A DNA stretch of 64,000 nt from NCBI GenBank assembly GCA_964017155.1, contig OZ024862.1, forward strand, positions 31,693,751-31,757,750. The letters are read 5' to 3'. The notes under the pieces were generated by a model. It made no database searches, was not told the origin of the DNA, and saw only the letters and a program-made list of their open reading frames with translations. Shown here piece by piece: positions 1-10,800 of this stretch. The stretch comes from Oasisia sp. SBJ-2009. Taxonomy: Eukaryota; Annelida; Polychaeta; Sabellida; Siboglinidae. The first letter of the stretch is position 1, and every line of letters starts with the position of its first letter. Both the position numbers and the translations under genes were made by a program.

Positions 1-350
1 TGCTGGGGACTGGTCATTAAGTATTCTTTATGGCTGTTTACGAAGCTTAGATAATCGCTGGTCCCTGTGCGCATAGGTCATGTGCTCATGCTGCGTCTGT
101 TGACTTGGTCGATGAGTACAGAATCCCTGGCAGATGTGTTTGAGGAGTCATGTTGTGGTAATGGCACCAGTAGTACTGGTTTATTTCAGTCCATGTGTAG
201 TTATGTATGTACACGTACAAGTAGAGTAGAAAGTACACGTACAAAGATAGACAAACATAAAATAAAAGTTGATGGTTAACAAATAAATAAATATATATAC
301 ACACATAAAAAGTTACATAAATGTTAACTGAACTAACTATATATGTGTGT

Positions 351-351
<1 letters not shown>

Positions 352-406
<55 letters not shown>
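352..406. repeat. (TA)n microsatellite
   Basis: Uninterrupted alternating T and A, flanked by GTGTGTG stretches. Confidence 0.9.
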
Positions 407-414
<8 letters not shown>

Positions 415-808
415 ATCAGTATATACATAAAAAGTTGAAATAACAAATATTTATTATGGTAGTTTATTGTATATATAATACAATAAATCACTAACTGTGC
501 ATTAGTGATTTATTGTTGTTCGTACTTTTTACCAATGTCTTTTATTCATAATAAATATGATATATCAACAATGTACAACCATTTGTATATATGTTATCAC
601 AGTCATGATTTTACACAGTGAACTTAAACATAAGACAAGAATTCCAACTGATGTTACTTTTCCTCAATACTGCAGCGCTTCATATTGTTGATGATAATGT
701 GGCTGCATATTTTGTACTTTTAGTAATAGTAAATATTGATATGTATTAGGTCTCTCTCCTCTCATTCCATTCCTATTTCCCTCCACTACCACTACCTACT
801 TCTTGTCT

Positions 809-868
809 CCCTCCCTCCCTCCCTCCCTCCCTCCCTCCCTCCCTCCCTCCCTCCCTCCCTCCCTCCCG
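809..868. repeat. (CTCC)n microsatellite
   Basis: About 15 tandem CTCC units on the plus strand, a pure pyrimidine run about 95 bp upstream of the ataxin-1 homologue exon. Confidence 0.9.
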
Positions 869-963
869 TCATAGCCATTGCCGTGTTGTTTTGTCACTGA
901 CTTTGACCAGTCAGTCATGTGACTGTGTGTGTCATCGTGTCACCAAGTGTGTCACTGTTTCAG

Positions 964-1464
964 GTGACGGTCGAGGCGATGCTGGAGCACCCGTTCTTCG
1001 TCTTTGGCCAGGGCTGGTCGTCCTGCAGCCCCCAGCGAACCATGCAGTACTACAGCCTCCAGTGTCACCAGCTTCAAGTCGGTGACATCTGCATCTCGCT
1101 GACGCACAAGGACACGGTGACACAGCCATCGACGACGAGCGCCCGACGTCCGCAGAGCGGCGACGCAACGATCTCAGTGGTGGCGCCACACAGTGGCGAT
1201 TGGTCGCAGCGATCGGGCTCCGAGACGACACCGAGGATCTCGACGGTGAGGCAGACGCGAAGCGCCGGTCTCGAGACGCCTCGACGTGCCCCAACGCGAA
1301 AACGGTGCTGGTCAGCGCCCGGCGACATCAAATCTGACAGTAGCGCCACACACGGTGATGGACGAACTATAGGGGGCAGCATGGGTGGCCGGCGAGTGCT
1401 GACGCCTGGAGCGGACGAGAGTGCAATGAAACGGAGCAGGGCGAAGACGCCCCCACCCCCTTGA
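964..1464 (+). CDS. ATXN1: Ataxin-1 homologue, terminal coding exon (second half of AXH domain and C-terminus)
   Basis: The exon opens at the acceptor CTGTTTCAG|GTGACG in phase 0 and runs 166 codons to the TGA at 1462-1464. The first about 45 residues are the most conserved part of the AXH domain (EHPFFVFGQGWSSC, then VGDICISLTHKD). In ataxin-1 and ATXN1L this domain mediates dimerisation and binds transcriptional regulators such as Capicua; here the intron splits it. After a Ser/Thr/Arg-rich linker comes RKRCWSAP, which matches the ataxin-1 nuclear-localisation/14-3-3 motif (RKRRWSAP, phosphoserine 776 in the human protein). The C-terminus ends KRSRAKTPPPP, another basic stretch. HBP1 also has an AXH domain but lacks WSAP, so an ataxin-1-type protein is the better call. 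No polyglutamine is visible in this exon. Gene identity is established-family knowledge applied to visible motifs; nuclear function is inferred. Confidence 0.9.
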   Translation: MTVEAMLEHPFFVFGQGWSSCSPQRTMQYYSLQCHQLQVGDICISLTHKDTVTQPSTTSARRPQSGDATISVVAPHSGDWSQRSGSETTPRISTVRQTRSAGLETPRRAPTRKRCWSAPGDIKSDSSATHGDGRTIGGSMGGRRVLTPGADESAMKRSRAKTPPPP

Positions 1465-2120
1465 TGTAGGCAGGGCGATTAGGCAAACCAGGGACGGGTC
1501 GGGGGTGGTAGTGTTGTACACAGGAATCCTGCAGAAGTAGATATGTATAGGCGTTGTTGTGGCAACGCTGCAACCGTTGCCGTAGTAGCGGCGCCGTTGA
1601 GTGAGTAACTCACACGATGTGACTAGGTAATATTTTTGCACCTCTTTCATTTTGTCACCACACTGCCAGTCACCCTAGCGGCCGGTCACTCTGCCAGACT
1701 GGACACTGTCCAGTCGTATGTGGTGGGATACATGCAATCTCCTTGCCAGTCACTGCTCCTCCCAGGTAGGCTACGACATTCGTACAGCGATATGTCACGG
1801 GTGTCAGTCGTCGGTGTCAGGTGTCACGCGAAATATGACGGTACCAAATTTAGTGTCTCCTCAGACCACAATCGGGTGTCAGGTGACATGGTTCAGTCGA
1901 AGTACAGCCCCATTGATCACTGGCAGCTGTAGTCTCTCGCACTCAGTGACCTCTCCACCATGATGCCATTGGCCTATGTCATCAATAGTAAGCAGTGCGT
2001 TGTACTCACTGACAGTTCATTCTTGTCACGCATGGCTGGAGTCGGCTTGTGTCATCAATTCTCTCCCAGATTTTGTCACGCCAGCTCAAGTTCATTCACC
2101 CCAGTTCAATTTTGTGTTTC
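1465..2120 (+). other. Probable 3' UTR of the ataxin-1 homologue
   Basis: Non-coding sequence after the stop. It is rich in TGTCA/TGTCAC words. No clear AATAAA signal was found close by, so the 3' end is unresolved. Confidence 0.4.
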
Positions 2121-2445
2121 TTTTCAAAGTTGGTACCGTCATATGTCACACTTGATACCAGTTGATGATGATACCACCATGTGACAATTGACACCAATAA
2201 CGCCATGTCACACTGGTAGCGAGATGTCATGCCACTGTCAGATGGTAGGGATGCCACCATGTCAACCTCGTCAGTGGTACCGTCATGTAACATCTGGTCA
2301 TGGTGTTGTCACATCAATCTCAGTAGTTATGCCATCATGTGTCATAATTGATGTGACATTTCGGTAGTGATACCAGTAGGAGTTGGTATTGATGATGACA
2401 TCGATGATACCAGAAGTGGCACACAGGCGGTACCGCAAGACAAAT
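2121..2445. repeat. Degenerate TGTCAC / GGTACC-rich repeat
   Basis: The words GATACCA, ATGTCACA and GGTACCGTCATGT recur at irregular 20-40 bp steps. It looks like an old decayed minisatellite leading into the cleaner array that follows. Confidence 0.45.
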
Positions 2446-2573
2446 GGTACCGACAGACATGGCACTCGTTGGTACCAACAGACATGGCATTTGTTGGTAC
2501 CGACAGACATGGCATTCATTGGTGCCAACAGACATGGCATTCATTGGTACCGACAAACGTGACATTCGTTAAT
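2446..2573. repeat. About 26-bp minisatellite, about 5 copies
   Basis: The unit resembles GGTACCGACAGACATGGCAT plus TCGTT. Copies differ by a few substitutions. No exon is recognised beside it. Confidence 0.85.
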
Positions 2574-4107
2574 GCTACTGATGATAATGTTACTATAGTT
2601 TAAATAATCTTGTGTCGACGCTAACTTGCAAACCACTGCCATTGGGCAGCCCGACACAACCGTTATCGGCACACGGACAGGTGGTAGGACCAGCTGTGCT
2701 GTGTCCGCGTCACGTGACCCTGTGCCACAAGTAGACCGCCACTCACGCGCAGGTAGTGGAACTCAGGTATTTCTAAGACACTCCACAAGTGTCGATCCGA
2801 GAAATGAGTGCATCTGCAAAATTGTTCGAGGAAATGAGTGAATAATTCTTCAGGGACGCCATGTAGTCGTTGTTTGTCTTGTCAGCTACGGTCTGTGCTC
2901 ATCCTGCTTCCAAAGTCTCGCTAGAAACGTAGCTCCGTTTTCGTTGAAACCCCGCATTTGTAATTCATCCCACACGCATTTCGTTGACGTTTTTTCCCGG
3001 CGACTTTTTTTGTAAATACCCGTCACAAGATTTTCGACATGTTGTTGCTGAGACGAGTAGCTAGAGAGATGTATGGAGTTGGCGAAATGTCAGAATAGTG
3101 TACTGTTTGCTCACTAGGGGACAGCACTTGTGTTGGGTATCTTTCTCGTGGACTCTTTATAGAGGTAAGCACTCTGGCTGTGTAAAGATGGTGTAGTTGA
3201 ACTATTACCCTCTGTCTGTGCTGCCCCTGTGATTTTTGCATTTCGCTTGACGTTGACTAATGATAAAGATTATGACCCTGTTATCCGCTGCATAGCGCAC
3301 ACAAGTCAGCACTGTTACGTACAGCTTATAAGTGATTGTTTCATTGTTACAGGTCTGCATAAAATAGATAAATTTATTGTTGTTTGTTGTTACGAAATGC
3401 TATGGCGAGGACCGCAGCAAATGGATGTGATGAGTATTATTGGTTCTTCACACACTTCTTTCATGCACGAAATCTCCTCGATGTTATCGACTGCAGAACA
3501 AATATTCACTGCATCTATTATCAGAGAACATCATGCTTGTAACATTGTTAAGAAAAATTGTTCATGGTTGAAAGCTTGCTTGCTTCTCACAGCATGTCGG
3601 TCAGCAGAAACTGGCTGGACAGGTTGTGATTGGTTCAATCAGTGCAGTACTCGCACTACGTGTTGCTTATTTACAAGGTTCCTAGGGTAAGAGGAGTTGG
3701 TATAGGTAAATGTCATTCTTGACGTACGATCCCGGTTTTAAATTAGAAACATGATGGAGTATTTTGTCGAATAATGTTATTGTGACTGAGTTTGTGCGGC
3801 ATTTTGTGAATATGTAAGACGCTACCTCAAGGATGTGGTTGGGTACTTGTGCTCTCTTGTAGATGAACAATAGACTTTGGCGTTGTCAGCATCCATTCGT
3901 TTATCACGTCACTGTGAGAATATGCTGGATGACAGTCACTCTTGCATGTAGGATACATTCCCCTCTTTCAGCGTGTACTTGTGCATGTTATGTGCAGCAT
4001 GTACATGGTGACATTTGCAGACATGCGTGCATGCTCTCACTGCACTGAATGTCTGCCGCAGCCTAGTTGGTGCTTGGGTATCAGTAGTCAATTCATCCAC
4101 ACCAGTC
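2574..4107. other. Intergenic or UTR sequence, nothing recognised
   Basis: Short open frames are present (for example 3229-3690 on the plus strand) but lack splice context, known motifs or a protein-like composition. I see no RNA gene or mobile element. Confidence 0.4.
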
Positions 4108-4975
4108 CATCATGCTAGCCTTGGTGTACATGTCCTCCAGTCCTAGCCTTGGTGTACATGTCCTCCACTGCTAGCCTTGGTGTACATGTCCTCCACTGCT
4201 AGCCTTGGTGTACATGTCCTCCAGTCCGAGCCTTGGTGTACATTTCCTCCACTGCTAGCCTTGGTGTACATGTCCTCCAGTCCTAGCCTTGGTGTACATG
4301 TCCTCCAGTCCTAGCCTTGGTGTACATTTCCTCCAGTCCTAGCCTTGGTGTACATGTCCTCCACTGCTAGCCTTGGTGTACATTTCCTCCAGTGCTAGCC
4401 TTGGTGTACATTTCTTCCAGTGCTAGCCTTGGTGTACATGTTCTTCAGTGCTAGCCTTGGTGTACATGTTCTTCAGTGCTAGCCTTGGTGTACATGTTCT
4501 TCAGTGCTAGTGTTGGTGTGCATGTCCTCCATTGTTAGCCTTGGTGTATATGGTCCTCCAATGCTAGCCTTGGTATACACATTCTTCAGTGCTAGCCTTG
4601 GTGTGCATGTCCTCCAATGCTAGCCTTGGTGTACATTTCCTCCAGTGCTAGCCTTGGTGTACATTTCCTCCAGTGCCAGCCTTGGTGTACATGTCCTCCA
4701 CTGCTAGCCTTGGTGTACATGTCCTCCAGTGCCAGCCTTGGTGTACATGTCCTCCAGTGCTAGCCTTGGTGTACATGTCCTCCAGTGCCAGCCTTGGTGT
4801 ACATGTCCTCCAGTGCTAGCCTTGGTGTACATGTCCTCCAGTGCCAGCCTTGGTGTACATGTCCTCCAGTGCTAGCCTTGGTGTACATGTCCTCCAATGC
4901 TAGCCTTGGTGTACATTTCCTCCAGTGCTAGCTTTGGTGTGCATGTCCTCCATTGTTAGCCTTGGTGTAGTTAAG
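4108..4975. repeat. 28-bp minisatellite, about 31 copies
   Basis: The unit is GCTAGCCTTGGTGTACATGT followed by CCTCCAGT. Copies vary at CCTCC/TTCTT, CATG/CATT and CTAG/CCAG. Each copy carries AG and GGTGTA, but no coding exon adjoins the array, so unlike the arrays in CTU2 and the PARP gene it cannot be tied to a splice site. Confidence 0.95.
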
Positions 4976-6140
4976 CAAGTCAAGCGTGAGCTTAATTGAC
5001 ACCTGTAGGTTGCATTATGGGTAATTAATTAATTAAGTGGATGCTGTTATTGCATGGAGGGATCTTAACATTGACCAACCACATAATCTTCACTTAACCC
5101 TCTGAATCATCATCATGGGGATTTTAAAATAATGACAACTGATTTTTAACATAAGCACAGCTGGGTGTAAACTCTTTATTTTTATCAAAAATGTGGTGAT
5201 CTTTTTAGGCTATTTTAAAAGGTCTTAAAATACAGCTGTGAAACTCTTGGGCACGTTGATTTTTAATCCGTTTCATATTCTGTCGTGCAGACAAACTCAG
5301 AAGTGATACATTTTATAGTAGTTCATCTGAATGAAGGAATGTCTTCATGGATGGAGAAAAAAGGTACTTGTGAATATTGTAGCCTAAGTGACACACGGCT
5401 TAAAATAATATTTTAAAACTAGCACACGACTGATGTACCAACGTCTGGCTATAGTATAGGAATATGGCATGCATATAAGCGATGGAGTCTAGGTGTGGTG
5501 AAGCATGTGAGCTTGCTGTCGCTCACTTGTTCCAGGATGTTTAGTTATACGCGACTCGGCTGGGGAGAGAGAGAGAGGCTGAAGGGTAATCAACTGCGTA
5601 ACGGTCACGCTTCAGTGAACTCGATGTCTGTCAACTTGTTATATCTTCACACTTTCAACTTGTCATATCTAAATGTGTAGACAGACGATATTTGTGTGTG
5701 CGTGCGCATGTGCGCGTGTGTGTGTGTAATTGTGATATCTGCCCATACTTGTAGCCATGTGATATTTGAACGTCTACCTCTCGACAGACAGTGGAGTGGA
5801 GAACACGCAATCAGTGGAGCGCAATGGAAAGGACAATCAACTTGTGCAGAGAACATTAGGGACCGCCTGGTATATATTTGTATATGAATGAGACCACGAG
5901 CTGGCAGAGATGAGTGGCGCCGTCACTGTGAACGGGTCCTTGTAGTGACGCGTCATGATGTCACGCAGTAGTCAAAGTGCTTACAATGTCACAGTCGCCA
6001 ACTCGCACCACTCAGGTTTCTCCCATGATGCACTAGCAGCCAGCCAGATATCCACCCCCTAGACTTACCACCCTACCCTCTCTGTAGTTTGTGCACTACC
6101 CTACCACTCGCTATGTAATAGTATGTATTACCCTACCATT
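4976..6140. other. Intergenic, nothing recognised
   Basis: AT-rich sequence with a few purine/pyrimidine microsatellite patches (about 5690-5730 GTGCGTG). No supported gene. Confidence 0.4.
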
Positions 6141-6676
6141 CAGTGCACTGTGTGCACTATCTCACCATTCAACGAGTGCATTACTCTACCAATCAGTGCT
6201 TGCACCACCCTACCAATTAGTGTATGCACTACTACCATTCAGTGCTTGCACCACCCTACCAATTAGTGTATGCACTACTACCATTCAGTGCTTGCACTAC
6301 CCTACCAATTAGTGTATGTACTACTACCATTCAGTGCTTGCACCACCCTACCAATTAGTGTATGCACTACTACCATTCAGTGCTTGCACTACCCTACCAA
6401 TTAGTGTATGCACTACTACCATTCAGTGCTTGCACCACCCTACCAATTAGTGTATGCACTACTACCATTCAGTGCTTGCACTACCCTACCAATTAGTGTA
6501 TGCACTACTACCATTCAGTGCTTGCACCACCCTACCAATTAGTGTATGCACTACTACCATTCAGTGCTTGCACTACCCTACCAATTAGTGTATGCACTAC
6601 TACCATTCAGTGCTTGCACCACCCTACCAATTAGTGTATGCACTACTACCATTCAGTGCTTGCACTACCCTACCAA
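6140..6676. repeat. 46-bp minisatellite, about 11 copies
   Basis: The unit begins TGCACTACTACCATTCAGTG and continues CTTGCACCACCCTACCAATTAGTGTA. Near-identical copies alternate CACCACCC and CACTACCC, giving a 92-bp higher-order period. Degenerate copies start near 6095. The open frames across it are artefacts. Confidence 0.95.
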
Positions 6677-7680
6677 TCAGTCACAAGAGCTTCCTCTAGT
6701 GCATCATATTCACACCCATTCACAGCCCAAGCATTTGGATGTTCCTCCCTCTGTCTCCCTTAAAACACAGCAAGACTGCAAAGGATTGTGGGTAATCAGT
6801 ATCTAGGGACCACTGTGGTGGCGCCAGTGTCAGGGCGGCTGTGATAATGCCTGTTATCACAATCTGCAGTTCATTGTTATCAACCAGCGTTTGGTGTCAT
6901 TTTGACCAACTGAGTCTGAGTAACGGGGGCCCTTCCGATTGGTCACCTGCAGTGAATCGCCATGGCAACTGATTACCCAACGCACTGCTAGAGGACCGAG
7001 TGAGAAATGAATATTCATTGTGTGATAAACTACTGTATGTTGTGGTGAGCATCATCTAGAGTGGCCGGGCGCACAGCCAAAGATGTACGATGTTGAGAGA
7101 AGCTTGCAAGAAATAAAATCAGGAGAACGGTTCAAGCGTGTCCTGTCTTTCTTTGTCTGTGTCCAGCGTTTGTCTTTCACTCACTGCACTTGTGTCTATA
7201 ATTCCGCCTATATACGTAGGCCCGCTGAAAGTGCGTCTGACATATTAGTCTTGCTGTCGAATAATCAATGCTCCCTGTCACATGTCCTCGGCCAAAGTAG
7301 ACAAGTCTACCGAATATGCGACGTCGTCTGTCGTGGCATGTCAGTTCGTGTCGGGGTTGTCCAGTCTTTGACACTGTTGATGTATCTGTGACACGCGGCG
7401 TGATGTATTGAATTTGTTGGTAATATATAATACGTCTGCCACACCGTGTCGGAGACTTGGCTATGATGTCTGTCTCACTACAGTCTCAGACAGACTGTCT
7501 CACACAGACTGACAGTCTCACAATAGATTGTGAGTCTCGGAGACAGACAGTCTCAGACAGACAACCATTTCCTTTGAGTGAGCTCACAAAAATAACATGT
7601 CAACAAAACAACGCCATCTATATTTTTATCCTTCAGTATAAAATATGCCAGGTATCGGAGGTCAGTCGCAACACGTAACG
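6677..7680. other. Intergenic DNA between convergent genes
   Basis: Lies between the ataxin-1 homologue (+) and CTU2 (-). It includes a palindrome-rich CAGAC/GTCTG patch at about 7465-7565, where AGACAGACTGTCT-type words fold back on each other. A plus-strand AATAAA near 7111 could serve the upstream gene, but that is speculative. Confidence 0.4.
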
Positions 7681-7691
7681 AATATAAATAT

Positions 7692-7697
7692 TTTATT
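7692..7697 (-). terminator. CTU2: CTU2 polyadenylation signal AATAAA
   Basis: The plus strand reads TTTATT here, i.e. AATAAA on the minus strand, about 35 nt after the CTU2 stop codon. This implies a very short 3' UTR with cleavage near 7665-7680. Confidence 0.75.
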
Positions 7698-7731
7698 GCC
7701 GTCTGTCAACTCCTAGTTCAACTGTCTCCTG

Positions 7732-7801
7732 CTAGATGGCAGCAGCTGCCTGGTCTGACTCTTCCAGTAGAAACTCAGCGATCTGTTCCTTCATCTGGTC
7801 T
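7732..7801 (-). CDS. CTU2: CTU2 exon 15 (C-terminus and stop)
   Basis: Acceptor TTTCTAG|AGACC. Encodes DQMKEQIAEFLLEESDQAA and the stop TAG, matching the acidic C-terminal tail of the family (…IRDCLIEDSDD in human). Confidence 0.88.
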
Positions 7802-10800
7802 CTAGAAACAACATAAACATCTCGATGAACTAAACATTAAATATGCAACACATGGAAGGCAGTGGTTCTGACTGGAGGGTACATTTCACAAAATTTAGGA
7901 ACACCCCCCCAAAAAAAGGAACATGTATTGGGGTGATGGTATAAATTTTCAATCATTTGCATTTTAGAGACAAATAATTTACTGCCAGTTTTGGATTAGC
8001 ACATAAATAAATAATATCCGACAGGTAAATTCCTCAACAATTTGGATTTAACCAGATCGCCACCAAAAGCTTCATGCTTCAGTTGGGATGTGGACCAGGA
8101 AACTTTGACCTGTTGAGAGTCCAACCATTTTCCACCATCTATTTTTAGCATTAGTTAAATGGGTCAATGTTGGGCATTAAATGACACTGATATCACTGTA
8201 GAAATTAAAATATTGCTGTTCAACTTGACACTTCACTGCTATAAAGTCTGAACTATTATGACCCATCTGGTTGGCCGTATCATTCTCCTCTGTGGCCAGT
8301 ATAACAGCACATTCTCATGTCTTCAACAAGATTATTCTAGTAAAGTACTACCACAATATTGAATGGTTTCAAATAGTTATTTTACTAACACTTAAATTGG
8401 CAGACCCAAACAAGTGTCTTTTGTTTCTATTTCAGACATTAAGGATAGGCAAAAAGCAATACAAATATGTATGTGGGACTATGGGTAAGCTCTGTTAGTC
8501 ACGCCTGGTAACTCGCTCACCGTGCCATGACGTCTGCACTTGTTCTTCTGGTCATCGCATCCGGCAACGAGGAAACATCCGTCTGAAACCACAGTTTAGA
8601 GACTAAGCGTCTGAAACCACACAGTTTAGAGACTAAGCGTCTGAAACCACACAGTTTAGAGACTAAGCGTCTGAAACCACACAGTTTAGAGACTAAGCAA
8701 AGTTAACCTTTTCTATTCTGAAAATCTGAATGACTTACTAAAATAAATTATTGTTCTGTGATTCAAATACGACTGCAACTCATGGTGACACCTAGTGCCT
8801 GTGCGGGGTCACCAAAGGACGTCATTGATACTGGACCTATGATTTAGCACCGTGCAGTATGACAAGCTTTCCGATTGTATTTGGACAAATTAAATATAAG
8901 TTGAAATGTCTGAACAAAAATCAAACATTTACATTGAGTAGATACGAGCTAGTCAAAGCAAATGGAGCCTAAGCGTAATGGTGGCACCCATTAGTTAAAC
9001 AAATATACCACGGCTCTGTACTCAGCCAACCTGGTCGTAAGTCGTCTAAATGATATAAAATTATGTTTGGGCAATGGTTGTACAGGCGTTTCAAAGGGGG
9101 GGGGCCCTTTAAATATCACATTTATAAATCACTGTTGTGAGGGATAAATTGCATGTTGATCACACTAAATTGGTGGTTGCACTTCTTGCTGACACAGTAA
9201 TGTTTACATGGCAGATGTACAATATGCACGGAGAAAAATACCAAACAAGCAGTGAATTTACCCACCATATCATGTACGAGTCGCAGACAACCGTAGCAGA
9301 GACCCGACTCAATGTCCATCAGCATTCCACAGCTGTAAGCAGAGACAACATTGAACCTTCGGGTCCCATCTGAGGTGTTTCTAGTTTCAGGCAGCACTTC
9401 CGACACCCATGCTGGTGCTTACATTTCCCACAAAACTGAGTTGGAATGTTGGTCACTACCATGGACGTTACAGATGTTGGATGGAACTGACGGATGTAAC
9501 TATACGAGACATTATGATCAACATAGATGGGGATGTAGGGTCTATATATAAGTGTGTGTATGTATGTACAGCTGTATTTATTATATATGTGTGTATATAT
9601 ATATTATATGCCCAAATGAGTGATAAGTCGTGATTTGCCATTTGGCGTGAGTGCCATCTAAAGCCAGATGGGATGATTGTGGTGAATTTTAGGTGTGTAT
9701 GAAAAATAAATTTATAGCATCTGTTTTAACACTTCCAGCCATCCCACACTATTTATACAAAATAAAATGTGTATTTTAACGCCATCTAATGTTAACCCTC
9801 TTGATTAACTAGTACAAAATGCAAAACTTTAACGGCAGTTTTCTCCAGTTTTACTTTTTGACCCCTGCCATACCTAATGTGACATAACTTCACCAGTAGT
9901 AGAGTCATAATTTTTGAAACACTGTATATCTCCTTTTATCAAATATGTAAAACAAGTGTGTCAACATATTTCCTACTTATCACTCATTTGGTCAGCAGGT
10001 CACAATTACACACTATATACATCCATACATAGCTTGATATAATTGGTTTTATGTTACATGTAGACAAAAATTATTACTTAAACATACCATTACTATACTA
10101 GTCACTTGTTAATTTATATTGAATCATCCACGATTTCAATCAAACAACAGCTTTTGCCAGTGTCACATAAAAAGGCAATCAGACGATAAATTACTTGTTT
10201 CAGACATCTGTCTGGTCAGTGCCACTGTATACTGTTTCAGCATTGAGCACAGCCACGTGTAAGTTGACTAGTACAGACGTGTCATAAATCACCCCAAAAA
10301 CATAGAGATATACTGTCATCTTGATGCACCCGGTGGCCGTCGCGTCGCCTGACGTCCGACCATTGGTTGCCGCCGTTAATGTGACGTCTACTGACAACCG
10401 TCGAGTCAGCGATACTGGGCGCGTGATTTAGCACCGTGATATATCTCCAGCTTCCTGATTCCTGCGTCTCTAACGAATCATACTATTTCGATCTATCTTC
10501 GGAAACACGATCGTAATAAATTGTATCTGCGTTGTAAATTGCTTAGTTCTGGCCACATCAGTTTCTTCAGTCTGTCTACTTGTGCAGTCGTCTCCGTTGG
10601 CAGACAGGCAGTGGTAAATGTCTTCTCTCTCAAGCACTGTCAGGTCAACTGACCAGTCCTCACACATCATGGTCACTAAATGTTAAACTGAATATTGGGC
10701 CACACAACAGCTGTGTGAATGAAGTGTTTCGTGTAGTGCTCAAAGTACAGATGGACTGTACACAACAACGGACAGAGAACCTCAGTAAAACTGTCACTTA

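Larger units (their letters stand above)
1..963 (+). other. Intron of the ataxin-1 homologue, with simple repeats
   Basis: No exon is recognisable here. The stretch is AT-rich, with a (TA)n run at about 352-406 and a (CTCC)n run at about 809-868. It ends in a pyrimidine-containing tract and the acceptor TGTTTCAG before the AXH exon at 964. The upstream exons of that gene must lie to the left of the window. Confidence 0.6.

Noticed and set aside
4108..4975. CRISPR-like array
   Set aside because: Units are contiguous with no spacers, and the genome is animal. The same applies to all other arrays here.
10200..10676. Minus-strand frames as extra CTU2 exons
   Set aside because: Exons 12 and 13 already join in phase with the expected family spacing, and these frames do not align.
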